DNA of 35,107 bases from the NCBI GenBank assembly GCA_002855745.1, contig NDWX01000017.1, forward strand, positions 1 to 35,107. Direction: 5' to 3'. Positions 1 through 7,028 of the stretch are shown here, in pieces; the stretch's first letter is position 1; each line of letters opens with the position of its first letter. Made by a program: the position numbers and the translations under genes. Origin of the DNA: Thermofilum sp. NZ13 (GTDB taxonomy: Archaea; Thermoproteota; Thermoprotei; Thermofilales; Thermofilaceae). The notes below the pieces were generated by a model that saw nothing but the letters and a program-made list of their open reading frames with translations, was not told the origin of the DNA and made no database searches.

Positions 1-2
1 GG

Positions 3-158
3 GAGGCTGTGGTCGGCGACGTGAGGTACGTCTACCTGACGGGGAGGGCCTGCAGCCTCCTCGCTCTGCTCGGCTATAGCCTCGATGAGGTGGCGTGCGG
101 CGAGGCAGCATTGAGGCTTATTCGACGCGCAGCCGGAGCTGCCTCCGGTACAGCATAA
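3..158 (+). CDS. C-terminal end of an unidentified protein (5' truncated by window edge)
   Basis: An open frame runs from the first bases of the window to a TAA at 156-158, giving about 51 residues that begin EAVVGDVRYVYLTGRA and end RRAAGAASGTA. No family is recognisable from this tail. The frame overlaps the 3' end of the opposite-strand SWIM gene by about 40 bases, so the two would be convergent. It may be the end of a real gene or a chance GC-rich open frame; the part that would decide lies outside the window. Confidence 0.3.
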   Translation, partial: EAVVGDVRYVYLTGRACSLLALLGYSLDEVACGEAALRLIRRAAGAASGTA

Positions 159-522
159 CCGTGGCGATGTGCGTACATATTCTTGCTTTGCGCACGTAGC
201 CGTAGGTCCTGAAGAAGCAGTCGCACCTGTACCTCCCCCGCTCACCCAGACGTTGTACCAGGGGTACGTGTCGCCTAACTCGGGCAAACCCTTTGACGAG
301 CCAGTGCTCCGCCCCAACTTTCTCAACCTTCCCCGCCAGAAGCCTGTACGTGGCCCTGTAAAACCACTCAGCGGGCTTATCCGGGAAAGAGGAATGAAGC
401 TCGCTTAACGCTTCCAAGAGGTCCCCGTGCTCCTCTGTTATCTTATCGCTACAGTAGCTAAAGAGGGCGCACCTCACCAGCGCCAACGCCAGCCTGTTCT
501 CACTGTTCCTTACCTTCCCCAA
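118..522 (-). CDS. SWIM zinc-finger domain protein
   Basis: This 134-residue protein has a CxC-x13-CxH pattern near its C-terminus (Cys100, Cys102, Cys116, His118; RYRCDCFF then RICTHI), which is the signature of a SWIM zinc finger. SWIM domains bind DNA or proteins and are common in small archaeal proteins of unknown role. The N-terminal 90 residues are helical-looking and match nothing I recognise. ATG at 522 is the only plausible start. The gene is convergent with the truncated frame at the window start and stands alone. SWIM assignment is by motif only; the biological role is unknown. Confidence 0.6.
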   Translation of the reverse strand: MGKVRNSENRLALALVRCALFSYCSDKITEEHGDLLEALSELHSSFPDKPAEWFYRATYRLLAGKVEKVGAEHWLVKGFARVRRHVPLVQRLGERGRYRCDCFFRTYGYVRKARICTHIATVMLYRRQLRLRVE

Positions 523-690
523 GTGAGAGCACCCACAGCGCCTTCTAGGTGAGAGAGACCGTCACCCCGGCGTGGTGCGACGATCTTTCAGGTAGCAGTA
601 GTCCAGGAGCCTCAGCTAGCCCCCAGCTCTGTCTCCACTTTCAGCCTACACACCGAAAGAGAGATAAACTCCTTAACCGGATGGAGTAGC

Positions 691-885
691 GGCGGGCCCA
701 GTTCCCACCCCGGTCAGAGGGCCGTGGGTGGGTGCCCCGCGCGGCGCGAGGAGGGGATGTGCCCGCGGCGACGCGGGCTGAAGGCCGCCCAGCCAGGGCG
801 GCCCCCCGAAAGGGGACCCATGACACCCCGCAAGGGGGCCCTCAGATCAGTGAAGGGGGCGGATGTGCCAGGCGCGGCCTTGGGG
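691..885 (+). ncRNA. GC-rich structured intergenic RNA candidate (element A)
   Basis: No credible gene lies between 523 and 962, but 700-880 is a chain of hairpins. They include CCCACC...GGGTGGG (about 703-737), GCCCGCG/CGCGGGC with a GCGA loop, GGCCGCCC/GGGCGGCC with an AGCCA loop, and CCCC-GCAA-GGGG. A weak TATA-like AGATAAAC (662-669) lies about 26 bases upstream of the proposed 5' end. The core 812-879 aligns without gaps to 14896-14963 (about 44 of 68 positions identical by hand count), with compensatory changes in a flanking helix. I saw no RNase P (CR-I, CR-V) or SRP (GGAAG/GCAG loop) signatures. Strand and ends are inferred. Confidence 0.4.
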
Positions 886-905
886 ATCGTAGCCTGAAGA
901 TTGAA

Positions 906-962
906 AGATGATGACCCATTGCAGCTCGGAGGCGTGAAGAAAAGGTTTCCGGTCTGATTTTT
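906..962 (+). ncRNA. C/D box sRNA candidate
   Basis: In order: a perfect C box ATGATGA (908-914), a degenerate D' (CTCG, 925-928), a perfect C' GTGAAGA (934-940) and a D box CTGA (954-957), followed by five Ts (958-962) that could end transcription. The 13-base guide upstream of box D is AAAGGTTTCCGGT. The size (about 52 nt) fits archaeal 2'-O-methylation guides assembled with L7Ae, Nop5 and fibrillarin. It abuts the 3' end of rps11 on the other strand. The weak D' box is the main doubt. Confidence 0.5.
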
Positions 963-1409
963 CTATACTCTTCTTCCTCTGCGCCCCCCGGGCTTCCTAA
1001 TGGAGTCCGTAGGCAACGGTGTAACGTCTTCGATCCTGTCAACCATTAGTCCTGCACGGACGAGCGCCCTGATCGCTGGTCCTGCACCGGGACCAGGCGT
1101 CTTTGCCCCATAGCCTCCTGGAGCCTTCACTTTAACGTGTACAACTCTAATACCCTTATCCAATGCTATCTTCGCAGCTTTAGCCGCGGCTTGCATGGCA
1201 GCCCAAGGAGAAGGTTTGTCCCTGTCCGCCTTAGCAACTTGCCCCCCAGAGGCTATTGCTATAGTTTCTGCACCGGATAAGTCGGTGATGTGTATAATTG
1301 TGTTGTTGTAGCTGGCGTATATCCAAGCTATACCCACATCGCTCCTCTGTTTGGCTTCTTTTTCATCGCGAGGTTTCTGCTCTTTTTGCTCTCTCTCAGC
1401 TTCCGTCAT
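963..1409 (-). CDS. rps11: 30S ribosomal protein S11 (uS11)
   Basis: A 148-residue uS11 of the small-subunit platform. The family core is plain: [18 protein letters not shown] near the N-terminus, [12 protein letters not shown] in the middle, then [19 protein letters not shown] and the basic tail [11 protein letters not shown]. The first 22 residues are a charged extension rich in Lys, Glu and Gln, as in other archaea. It is the last gene of rps13-rps4-rps11 and starts two bases after the rps4 stop. In many archaea rpoD, rpl18e, rpl13 and rps9 follow directly; here that block lies about 16 kb away. Confidence 0.97.
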   Translation of the reverse strand: MTEAEREQKEQKPRDEKEAKQRSDVGIAWIYASYNNTIIHITDLSGAETIAIASGGQVAKADRDKPSPWAAMQAAAKAAKIALDKGIRVVHVKVKAPGGYGAKTPGPGAGPAIRALVRAGLMVDRIEDVTPLPTDSIRKPGGRRGRRV

Positions 1410-1411
1410 TT

Positions 1412-1930
1412 TTACCCACCCACCCCAATGGGCTGTGAACGCCTAGCATAAGGAGATAACGGGTAAAAGCCTATAAGATCTTCCTCATCCCTCGGTACAA
1501 GATACCCCGGGCTCCTGACTCTTCGACCGCCGATTGCTATATGACCATGTGTTATGAGCTGCCGCGCGTGGTAAATGCTGGACGCCAGTCCCTTCCTGTA
1601 CACGATTGTTTGCAGCCGTCTCTCAAGCACGTGCCTGACGTTTAAGCTTAGGATTTCATCAAGGGTAGAGTCTTCGCTAGGGAGGAGCCCCATCCGATAT
1701 AGACGGGAGACAAGAGGCTTCTCCAAAGGAATTCTCTGGTTTTCGGGTAGAGCAAGCAGCTTCCTGGCTCGCGCTCGTATCTCCCTGAGTAAGGATTTGG
1801 CTATCCATAACTCTCGCTTGTTTCTTAGGCCGTACTCACCCAGCAGTCGCATCTCCTCCTCTAGAACCTCTTTCCTCCACGGGTGCCCTGGACCCTGCCA
1901 CTTTCTCCTGGACTTTTTAGGATCGCCCAT
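1412..1930 (-). CDS. rps4: 30S ribosomal protein S4 (uS4)
   Basis: A 172-residue uS4, an assembly-initiating rRNA-binding protein. The N-terminus [17 protein letters not shown] is the typical archaeal/eukaryotic S9-like start. The S4 RNA-binding domain is visible at [15 protein letters not shown] and [17 protein letters not shown]. It is the middle gene of the operon, with an 11-base gap from rps13 and a two-base gap to rps11, so translation is probably coupled. Confidence 0.97.
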   Translation of the reverse strand: MGDPKKSRRKWQGPGHPWRKEVLEEEMRLLGEYGLRNKRELWIAKSLLREIRARARKLLALPENQRIPLEKPLVSRLYRMGLLPSEDSTLDEILSLNVRHVLERRLQTIVYRKGLASSIYHARQLITHGHIAIGGRRVRSPGYLVPRDEEDLIGFYPLSPYARRSQPIGVGG

Positions 1931-1941
1931 CTAACCACCCA

Positions 1942-2412
1942 CTACTTTTTCTGCTCCTGTTGCTTTGCAGCTCCTCTCTTGACTCCTAACGTCATCCCCG
2001 TTCTGCCTGTTGTCCTTGTTCTCTGGCCTCTAACCTTCAGGCCCAGCATGTGTCTGACACCTTTGTAACTCTTTATCTTCTTCATGGTTTCTATGTCACT
2101 CCTAACTGTTAGCAGTAAGTCGGATGTGACTAAGTGTCGGTCAACCCCTGTAACAGGGTCTTTCCTCCTGTTTAGCATCCAGTTTGGCAGTCCGAGTGCT
2201 TCGATGTTTCGTAAAGCGTTGGATAGTTTCTCCACATCCTCATCTGTGAGGGTTCCGAGAAGCCGATGGGGGTCATAGCCCATCTTTCTCAAAACCGCGT
2301 AAGCCGTGTTAACGCCGATTCCTTTAATGTCCGCTATTGCATAGGCTAGGGCTTTATCGCCGGGCAAATCTACTCCCGCAACCCTAACGATGTAGCGAAA
2401 CTCGCTAGCCAT
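1942..2412 (-). CDS. rps13: 30S ribosomal protein S13 (uS13)
   Basis: A 156-residue uS13 from the subunit head that contacts tRNA and the large subunit. Recognisable segments are FRYIVRVAGVDLPGDK, the helix-two-turn-helix DIKGIGVNTAYAVL, and the C-terminal GLKVRGQRTRTTGRTG with a lysine-rich tail. It is the first gene of rps13-rps4-rps11. A strong TATA element lies about 30 bases upstream of ATG 2412, so the mRNA should be nearly leaderless. Confidence 0.97.
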   Translation of the reverse strand: MASEFRYIVRVAGVDLPGDKALAYAIADIKGIGVNTAYAVLRKMGYDPHRLLGTLTDEDVEKLSNALRNIEALGLPNWMLNRRKDPVTGVDRHLVTSDLLLTVRSDIETMKKIKSYKGVRHMLGLKVRGQRTRTTGRTGMTLGVKRGAAKQQEQKK

Positions 2413-2440
2413 ACGACCTGTGGCGTAAAGAAAAGATCCA

Positions 2441-2448
2441 TATAAATA
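2441..2448 (-). promoter_or_regulatory. TATA box of the rps13-rps4-rps11 operon
   Basis: Reading the minus strand, TATTTATA preceded by a purine-rich BRE-like stretch (GAAAAAGA) sits about 33 bases upstream of the rps13 ATG. That spacing puts the transcription start only a few bases before the start codon. Confidence 0.7.
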
Positions 2449-2570
2449 TCTTTTTCGTCCCAGAGTGAAGGCAAAAACAGCATCCCTATCACTGCAAACA
2501 GTCTACGGTTCTCCTCCCAAGATCCCTCTTCCGGGTAACATTCGGGTTTGAGCCCCACAAATCTGGAAAG

Positions 2571-2669
2571 CGCCGGGGCCGGGATTCGAACCCGGGCACC
2601 CTAGAGGGGCAACGGATTTCTTGAAACAGTGCTCAAGTCCGCCGCCTTGGTCCGCTCGGCCACCCCGGC
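2571..2669 (-). tRNA. tRNA-Ser(UGA) with a 14-nt anticodon-loop intron
   Basis: On the minus strand the acceptor GCCGGGG pairs with CCCCGGC, with G as discriminator base. A T-arm (GGGTTCGAATCCC) and a long variable arm identify a class II tRNA. The anticodon stem is GCGGA/TCCGT. The spliced loop would be CTTGAGA, giving anticodon TGA (Ser). The intron (2618-2631, CACTGTTTCAAGAA on the minus strand) lies at the canonical 37/38 position. CTTG pairs with CAAG as a 4-bp central helix flanked by AGC and AAA bulges, a bulge-helix-bulge. A TATA-like CTTTATATCC (2693-2702) lies upstream. tRNA-Leu was rejected because of the anticodon and G73. Confidence 0.92.
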
Positions 2670-2906
2670 TCCAGGTAGAAAACCGCAAGTTAGGATATAA
2701 AGACATCGTCGTGGACAGGAAAGATAGCTTCCTCCCACGTATATCCGTTTAACGCGTCCACTCATCTCACCTGTTCCTTGGTTTTCGTCGATTCTACACT
2801 TTCTTGCACTCGTTCACCTCAACCTAGAGCAAATATCTCATAAAATGTAATGAAAGAATCTTACTATAGCGCAAGTCTTTAATTGCACACGAAGCTTTTT
2901 TCATCG

Positions 2907-3785
2907 ATGGAAGAGGTGCTTTTCGTAACTCCGGATAACTTCGCTCTCCTTAAACAAATCATGGAGGTCATGGTGGATGCCTGGTCCATGCCGGACTACG
3001 CGGAGGCTCTGCCGCCACACATAATGAAAGCCATACTTGACAACGGGGGGTTTATTGAGGCCGCGGTGCACGGCAGGCGTGTTGTCGGTTTTGTCCTCGG
3101 TTTTATTGGCTATGACCCAGAGTTTGGCTACTACCACTACTCTCATATGCTCGGTGTCCGCAAGGAGTACCGCGGTAGGAGTATAGCTCTCAAGTTAAAA
3201 CTTCACCAGAGAGAATGGTGTATAAGTAGAGGCTACAGGCTCGTTGTATGGACGTTTGATCCACACCAAGGCTTGAACGCCAGGTTCAATTTTGGGAAGC
3301 TAGGGGTGGTTTCACGCAAATTCTACGAAAACTATTACGGCGAAATAGCAGATGGTATAAACGTCGGCTTACCCACCGACCGCTTCAAGGTGGAGTGGTG
3401 GATACTGAGCAAAAGAGTGGAAAAACGTGTCAGCGGGAGTGACACCCCACCATCTTACGACGAGGTGAAAGACATTGCCCAGCAACTCATACACACAGAG
3501 AGAAGGGGCAGCGTTAGAATTCCAACTGCAATATCACCGGACATCCCAAGCGAACTGGTTCTCCTCGAGTTCCCGGGTGATATAAACAGCCTAAAAGCCG
3601 TATGCTTTGAATGCGCACTTAGATGGAAGCACGTTTTCCGCGAAGCTATTCAGAGCTTACTTAAGCAGGGGTACATAGTGGTAGAGCATGTGTCCCTCCT
3701 CGAGGGCGAGGAGAGGCGCAACTTCTACCTGCTGACAAAAAGCCCCCTGGATGAAATACTCGAGGGTGAGTACCCGTGGAGATAA
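2907..3785 (+). CDS. GNAT-family N-acyltransferase (COG3375-like)
   Basis: A protein of about 292 residues whose first half is a GNAT domain: FVLGFIGYDPEFGYYHYSHMLGV followed by the acyl-CoA-binding turn RKEYRGRSIALKLKL, then VWTFDPHQGLNARFNFGKLG. This resembles the archaeal/bacterial COG3375 group often encoded beside OSBS/N-succinylamino-acid racemase genes. It overlaps the racemase-like gene downstream by 10 bases, so the two are probably co-translated. By analogy with the Geobacillus pair it may N-succinylate D-amino acids for racemisation; that is inference. I chose ATG 2907 because a TATA-like TTACTATAG (2861-2869) would start transcription near 2891; an upstream in-frame TTG at 2883 is possible. 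Confidence 0.75.
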   Translation: MEEVLFVTPDNFALLKQIMEVMVDAWSMPDYAEALPPHIMKAILDNGGFIEAAVHGRRVVGFVLGFIGYDPEFGYYHYSHMLGVRKEYRGRSIALKLKLHQREWCISRGYRLVVWTFDPHQGLNARFNFGKLGVVSRKFYENYYGEIADGINVGLPTDRFKVEWWILSKRVEKRVSGSDTPPSYDEVKDIAQQLIHTERRGSVRIPTAISPDIPSELVLLEFPGDINSLKAVCFECALRWKHVFREAIQSLLKQGYIVVEHVSLLEGEERRNFYLLTKSPLDEILEGEYPWR

Positions 3786-4900
3786 GGAAGGTCGACATAT
3801 ATCTCCTTGAAATGAAGCTTAAGGAGGAGTTTAGAACCAGTTTCGGAGGCATAAAGGCACGACCAGTCGTTTTAGTTCGAGTGGAGGAGAAGGGCGGAGA
3901 AGAAGGCTGGGGAGAGCTTGTTGCCGAGTGGGGACCGTGGTATAGTTATGAAACCTTCGAAGTATCACTGCTCGTATTGAAGAAATTCATTGTGCCTCTA
4001 CTGATGGAGAGCGATACCCGAGATCCAGAGGAGTTTTTGAGGCTTGCCTCGCGAGTTAGAGGTTATCCTATGGCTAAGACCGCGGTTGAAGAGGCTCTTG
4101 TAGATCTCTCAGCTCGCCTCAGGAAAATCCCGGTGGCCGAGGTTCTCGGGGGCAGACCCAAGGATGTCGAGGCAGGGGTCAGTATAGGCATCAAGCCTAA
4201 CATTAAGGAACTTTTAGACGAGGTGAAGCTGAGACTAGATGAAGGCTACCGGCGAGTTAAAATAAAGATAGAGCCGGGATTCGACGTCAAGCCTGTTTCC
4301 GCTGTAAGGAAGGAGTTTGGCGATATCCCCCTTCAGGTCGACGCTAATGGTGCTTACTCAATTAGGGATCTTCAAATATTCGAAGAACTGGACAAGCAAG
4401 ACTTACTTATGATCGAGCAACCCTTTGCTTGGGACGATCTCCTGGCGCACCGGGTGCTTGCCAGGAAGATCTCGACCCCAATCTGCCTGGATGAAAGCAT
4501 AGCGTCGGTTCAAGACCTAGTGATTGGGTGGATGTTGGGTTCACTTGAGGTTGTAAACGTGAAGCCGGCACGAGTAGGGGGTGTGACTGTTGCGAAGAGA
4601 ATGCTGGACATAGCGCTGGAGCTTGGCATTGGAGCTTGGATCGGTGGGATGCTTGAAACAGGTGTGGGCCGAGCTTTCCTCGTTGCTTTAGCCTCCCACC
4701 CAGCTGTTAGTTACCCTAACGACATCTCGGCGAGCAACAGGTACTGGGATGAAGACATCGTGGAGCCACCGTGGACTTTGACGAGCAGAGGAACAATCGA
4801 GGTACCTAATAAGCCCGGTCTCGGAGAGGAAGTTTTAACAGACAGGATAGAAAAAATGAGTAGAGAGAAATGGAGTGTATCGAGAGGAACTGTAGCTTAA
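3776..4900 (+). CDS. Enolase-superfamily N-acylamino-acid racemase / o-succinylbenzoate synthase-like protein
   Basis: A 374-residue muconate-lactonizing-type enolase-superfamily enzyme. The capping domain is followed by a barrel with the full catalytic set: RRVKIKIEPG (the KxK pair), the metal ligands QVDANGAY (Asp), MIEQPF (Glu) and CLDES (Asp), and the opposite lysine in NVKPARVGG. This arrangement is that of MenC/OSBS and N-acylamino-acid racemases. No other menaquinone gene is nearby and the upstream partner is a GNAT acyltransferase, so racemisation of N-acylated amino acids is more likely than menaquinone synthesis. The start is GTG 3776 inside the end of the GNAT gene. Confidence 0.82.
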   Translation: MEIRKVDIYLLEMKLKEEFRTSFGGIKARPVVLVRVEEKGGEEGWGELVAEWGPWYSYETFEVSLLVLKKFIVPLLMESDTRDPEEFLRLASRVRGYPMAKTAVEEALVDLSARLRKIPVAEVLGGRPKDVEAGVSIGIKPNIKELLDEVKLRLDEGYRRVKIKIEPGFDVKPVSAVRKEFGDIPLQVDANGAYSIRDLQIFEELDKQDLLMIEQPFAWDDLLAHRVLARKISTPICLDESIASVQDLVIGWMLGSLEVVNVKPARVGGVTVAKRMLDIALELGIGAWIGGMLETGVGRAFLVALASHPAVSYPNDISASNRYWDEDIVEPPWTLTSRGTIEVPNKPGLGEEVLTDRIEKMSREKWSVSRGTVA

Positions 4901-5337
4901 TAGTGTCAGTGGTACAGGGACATGAGAGAGCAGTCTCAAGGGATATTCTCGACCTGCTCTTCCCTTACGACAGGAATGTTAACTGCTTCACAGTTAGCGG
5001 AAGTAAGATATGCGTGGAAACCAAACTAGACCAGGAGACGCTTCGAGAGCTTTTTACGAGATTTCCTATAAGGAACATCCTTTCCGTACGCTACATTGTA
5101 CTTAGCGAGGAGTTAAAAACTGACCTGGAAGAGAGTTTGAAAAACCTCTGCATAAGAGCTGCAGCGAATGGATTGAAGTTCAGAAAAGTTTCTGTGAAGC
5201 TCAAGTCCCAAGACGGGTGGAGGCAAGAATACTATGAGCAAGTAAGGAGATATCTGTTAGGGTGCGCTAATGGAGAGGGTGTAGCCTCTATCGAGAAGGT
5301 TTCCTGTAAGCTTGTTTTAACGGTTAGAGTAATTTAG
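4870..5337 (+). CDS. THUMP-like small protein, function unknown
   Basis: This 155-residue protein overlaps the racemase-like gene by 31 bases. LIVSVVQGHERAVSRDILDLLF near the N-terminus, an IRNILSVRYIV segment and an alternating beta/alpha pattern resemble a THUMP RNA-binding fold as in Tan1-like tRNA-modification proteins. The match is by pattern only. No methyltransferase or deaminase domain is attached, so it could be an accessory RNA-binding subunit. GTG 4903, just after the upstream stop, is an alternative start that would keep the THUMP-like part. Confidence 0.45.
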   Translation: MECIERNCSLIVSVVQGHERAVSRDILDLLFPYDRNVNCFTVSGSKICVETKLDQETLRELFTRFPIRNILSVRYIVLSEELKTDLEESLKNLCIRAAANGLKFRKVSVKLKSQDGWRQEYYEQVRRYLLGCANGEGVASIEKVSCKLVLTVRVI

Positions 5338-5411
5338 CGTTTCCCAATCCCATTGAGCTTTCACTCCATCGTTCGCAAATAAGCGGAAATAGACACCTTA
5401 ACTCACAAGCA

Positions 5412-5620
5412 CAGCCGACCGGCGCACTTTCAACCCCCGCGCAGAATCATCTGCAGGTGCCGCGTGCCACACGAACATGGAAGAAAGCCCGTAACGGTGC
5501 GGACTAAAGTTGCTGGAGGGTGAACCGCTGCGAGCGCCCAATGACCCGGTCGCACCGGGTTCTTCGACCGGCGGGAGCAGACAGCCCTGGCGCAGGTTAG
5601 GCCAGAGCAGTGAAGAGGTA
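5412..5620 (+). ncRNA. Structured intergenic RNA candidate (element C) upstream of orc1/cdc6
   Basis: The 339-base gap between the THUMP-like gene and orc1/cdc6 holds no credible gene. It can form ACCCGGT-CGC-ACCGGGT, CTGGC/GCCAG, and a helix CTGC-GAG-CGCC/GGCG-GGA-GCAG with a symmetric purine loop. Its core (5532-5596) shares CCCA(A)TGA, the octamer TCTTCGAC and a GGCGCAG end with element B. A possible TATA-like element (GAAATAGAC, about 5384-5392) lies upstream. A 9-base direct repeat CGACCGGCG occurs at 5416-5424 and 5565-5573. Because the region precedes orc1/cdc6, an origin is an alternative, but I saw no clear origin recognition boxes. Confidence 0.3.
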
Positions 5621-5676
5621 ACGTAACAAATAATATTCGAGGTTGTAGAATACTTTGTTGAAGCTGGAGGGAAGTT

Positions 5677-6960
5677 ATGCTCGAAGACAAGCACTCGCTA
5701 CCACCTCGAATCATACTGGATCACAAGAAGATGAGCAGCGAGTACGTACCTCTTTACCTGCCTCATAGGGAGAGCGAAGTTAAAGAGACACTCAGACACC
5801 TCTACTCGATAGTGAAAGGCGAGAAGGATGTAACCAAGACGGTGATATACACAGGCCCTACTGGTACGGGAAAAACTGCAGTTGCGAAAAGGATACTGTT
5901 GACGCTAGGCGAGCAAGCGTCTTCGGGAAAACTCCCTCCTCTCATGACCAGTTACGTTAACGCTTACGATCTTAGATCAAAATACGCTTTTTTCCGGAAG
6001 ATTGGAGAAGACGTTGGTTTGAGGTTTCCCAGAAAGGGTTTCTCCACCCATGAAGTAATCACTTACATCTTCCAAACCCTCTCTAGAGGGGACTCAAATT
6101 TGGTTCTCGTCATAGATGAGGCGGACTTACTCGTTCGACAAAAGGAGGGTGAAGAGATCCTCTATATACTGATTAGGCTTAGAGAGCTTCTCAGCGATGT
6201 AAACGTTGGATTGGGAATGCTTGCCATCTTCAGAGATTTCCAGTTGAGTATTGAGAGTGTTTCAAACGTGGGTATTAAAAGCTCGCTCTCATCTGCCGTC
6301 ATTCGCTTCAACCCGTACACCTCAAGGCAGTTAAGCGACATTCTCCGATTCAGGATTGAGAAAGAGGGGGCTATAAGACCTGGCGCCGTCAATGACGAAG
6401 TGATCGATATGATCGCAAACACGTTTGGTTATGATCACCAGCGCGGAGGTGCAGGGGATGCCCGTATGGCCTTGAAAGCCCTGTACTATGCTGCAATGAG
6501 AGCTGAAAGTCAAGGACGTAGCCTGGTACTTCCGGAAGACGTGAGGGAAGTTCTAAACCAGGGTCTATTGCCTACGCCGTACGATGAGGAAGAAATTAAA
6601 CGGTTACAACTCCACGAGAAGCTCTTGCTTCTGGCGATAACGAATGTACTGCTAGTTGAAAAAGAGAGAGCTTACGTGAGTATTGGAGATGTAGAGTTCG
6701 AGTACGAGGACCTCTGTAACAGGTTCGGTGTAAAGCCTCTAAGACATACAAGCATTTGGGAGAGGATTCAGTTTCTGAAGCATAAGGGGTTAGTTGACGC
6801 GCGCGTAAGTAGTGTTGAGGGCAAGGGTAGGAGCACGCATATTGCTTTACCACAGACTTCCGAAAATGAATTCTATGGAATAAACCGGGTACCTCTGAAT
6901 CTTCTTCAAAAGGTTCTCGAAGAAATGATTGAAAGAGACCTTAAGGCCTCTTCAGGTTAA
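5677..6960 (+). CDS. cdc6: Orc1/Cdc6-type replication initiator
   Basis: A 427-residue AAA+ ATPase that recognises origins and loads MCM. Walker A GPTGTGKTA is at 60-68 and Walker B NLVLVIDEADLL at 141-152. RGGAGDARMALKAL matches the sensor-2 region, and the last 130 residues contain the winged-helix DNA-binding domain (KPLRHTSIWERIQFLKHKGLV). The ATG at 5677 is supported by GGAGG six bases upstream (5666-5670), and AATAATATT around 5627 may be its TATA element. The gene stands alone and is convergent with rfcL across a 68-base gap. Confidence 0.93.
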   Translation: MLEDKHSLPPRIILDHKKMSSEYVPLYLPHRESEVKETLRHLYSIVKGEKDVTKTVIYTGPTGTGKTAVAKRILLTLGEQASSGKLPPLMTSYVNAYDLRSKYAFFRKIGEDVGLRFPRKGFSTHEVITYIFQTLSRGDSNLVLVIDEADLLVRQKEGEEILYILIRLRELLSDVNVGLGMLAIFRDFQLSIESVSNVGIKSSLSSAVIRFNPYTSRQLSDILRFRIEKEGAIRPGAVNDEVIDMIANTFGYDHQRGGAGDARMALKALYYAAMRAESQGRSLVLPEDVREVLNQGLLPTPYDEEEIKRLQLHEKLLLLAITNVLLVEKERAYVSIGDVEFEYEDLCNRFGVKPLRHTSIWERIQFLKHKGLVDARVSSVEGKGRSTHIALPQTSENEFYGINRVPLNLLQKVLEEMIERDLKASSG

Positions 6961-7028
6961 TTCTCCCTTGTTCACGGTTGTCACAGATAACCTGAGGGGT
7001 CGCTGTTTTACGAGAAATTGCTAAAAGC

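Noticed and set aside
691-885. Element A as RNase P RNA or SRP RNA
   Set aside because: No CR-I/CR-V pair (GGAGGAA..., ACAGAA...GGCTTA) and no SRP GGAAG/GCAG loop could be found, and a related element occurs at a second place, unlike a single-copy RNase P or SRP gene.
2571-2669. tRNA-Leu identity for the class II tRNA
   Set aside because: The spliced anticodon is TGA and the discriminator base is G, which fit tRNA-Ser; Leu would need NAG or NAA and A73.
5398-5714. Two overlapping minus-strand open frames upstream of orc1/cdc6
   Set aside because: Their translations are low-complexity and resemble no family, they overlap the orc1/cdc6 start and ribosome-binding site, and the DNA is better explained by hairpins.
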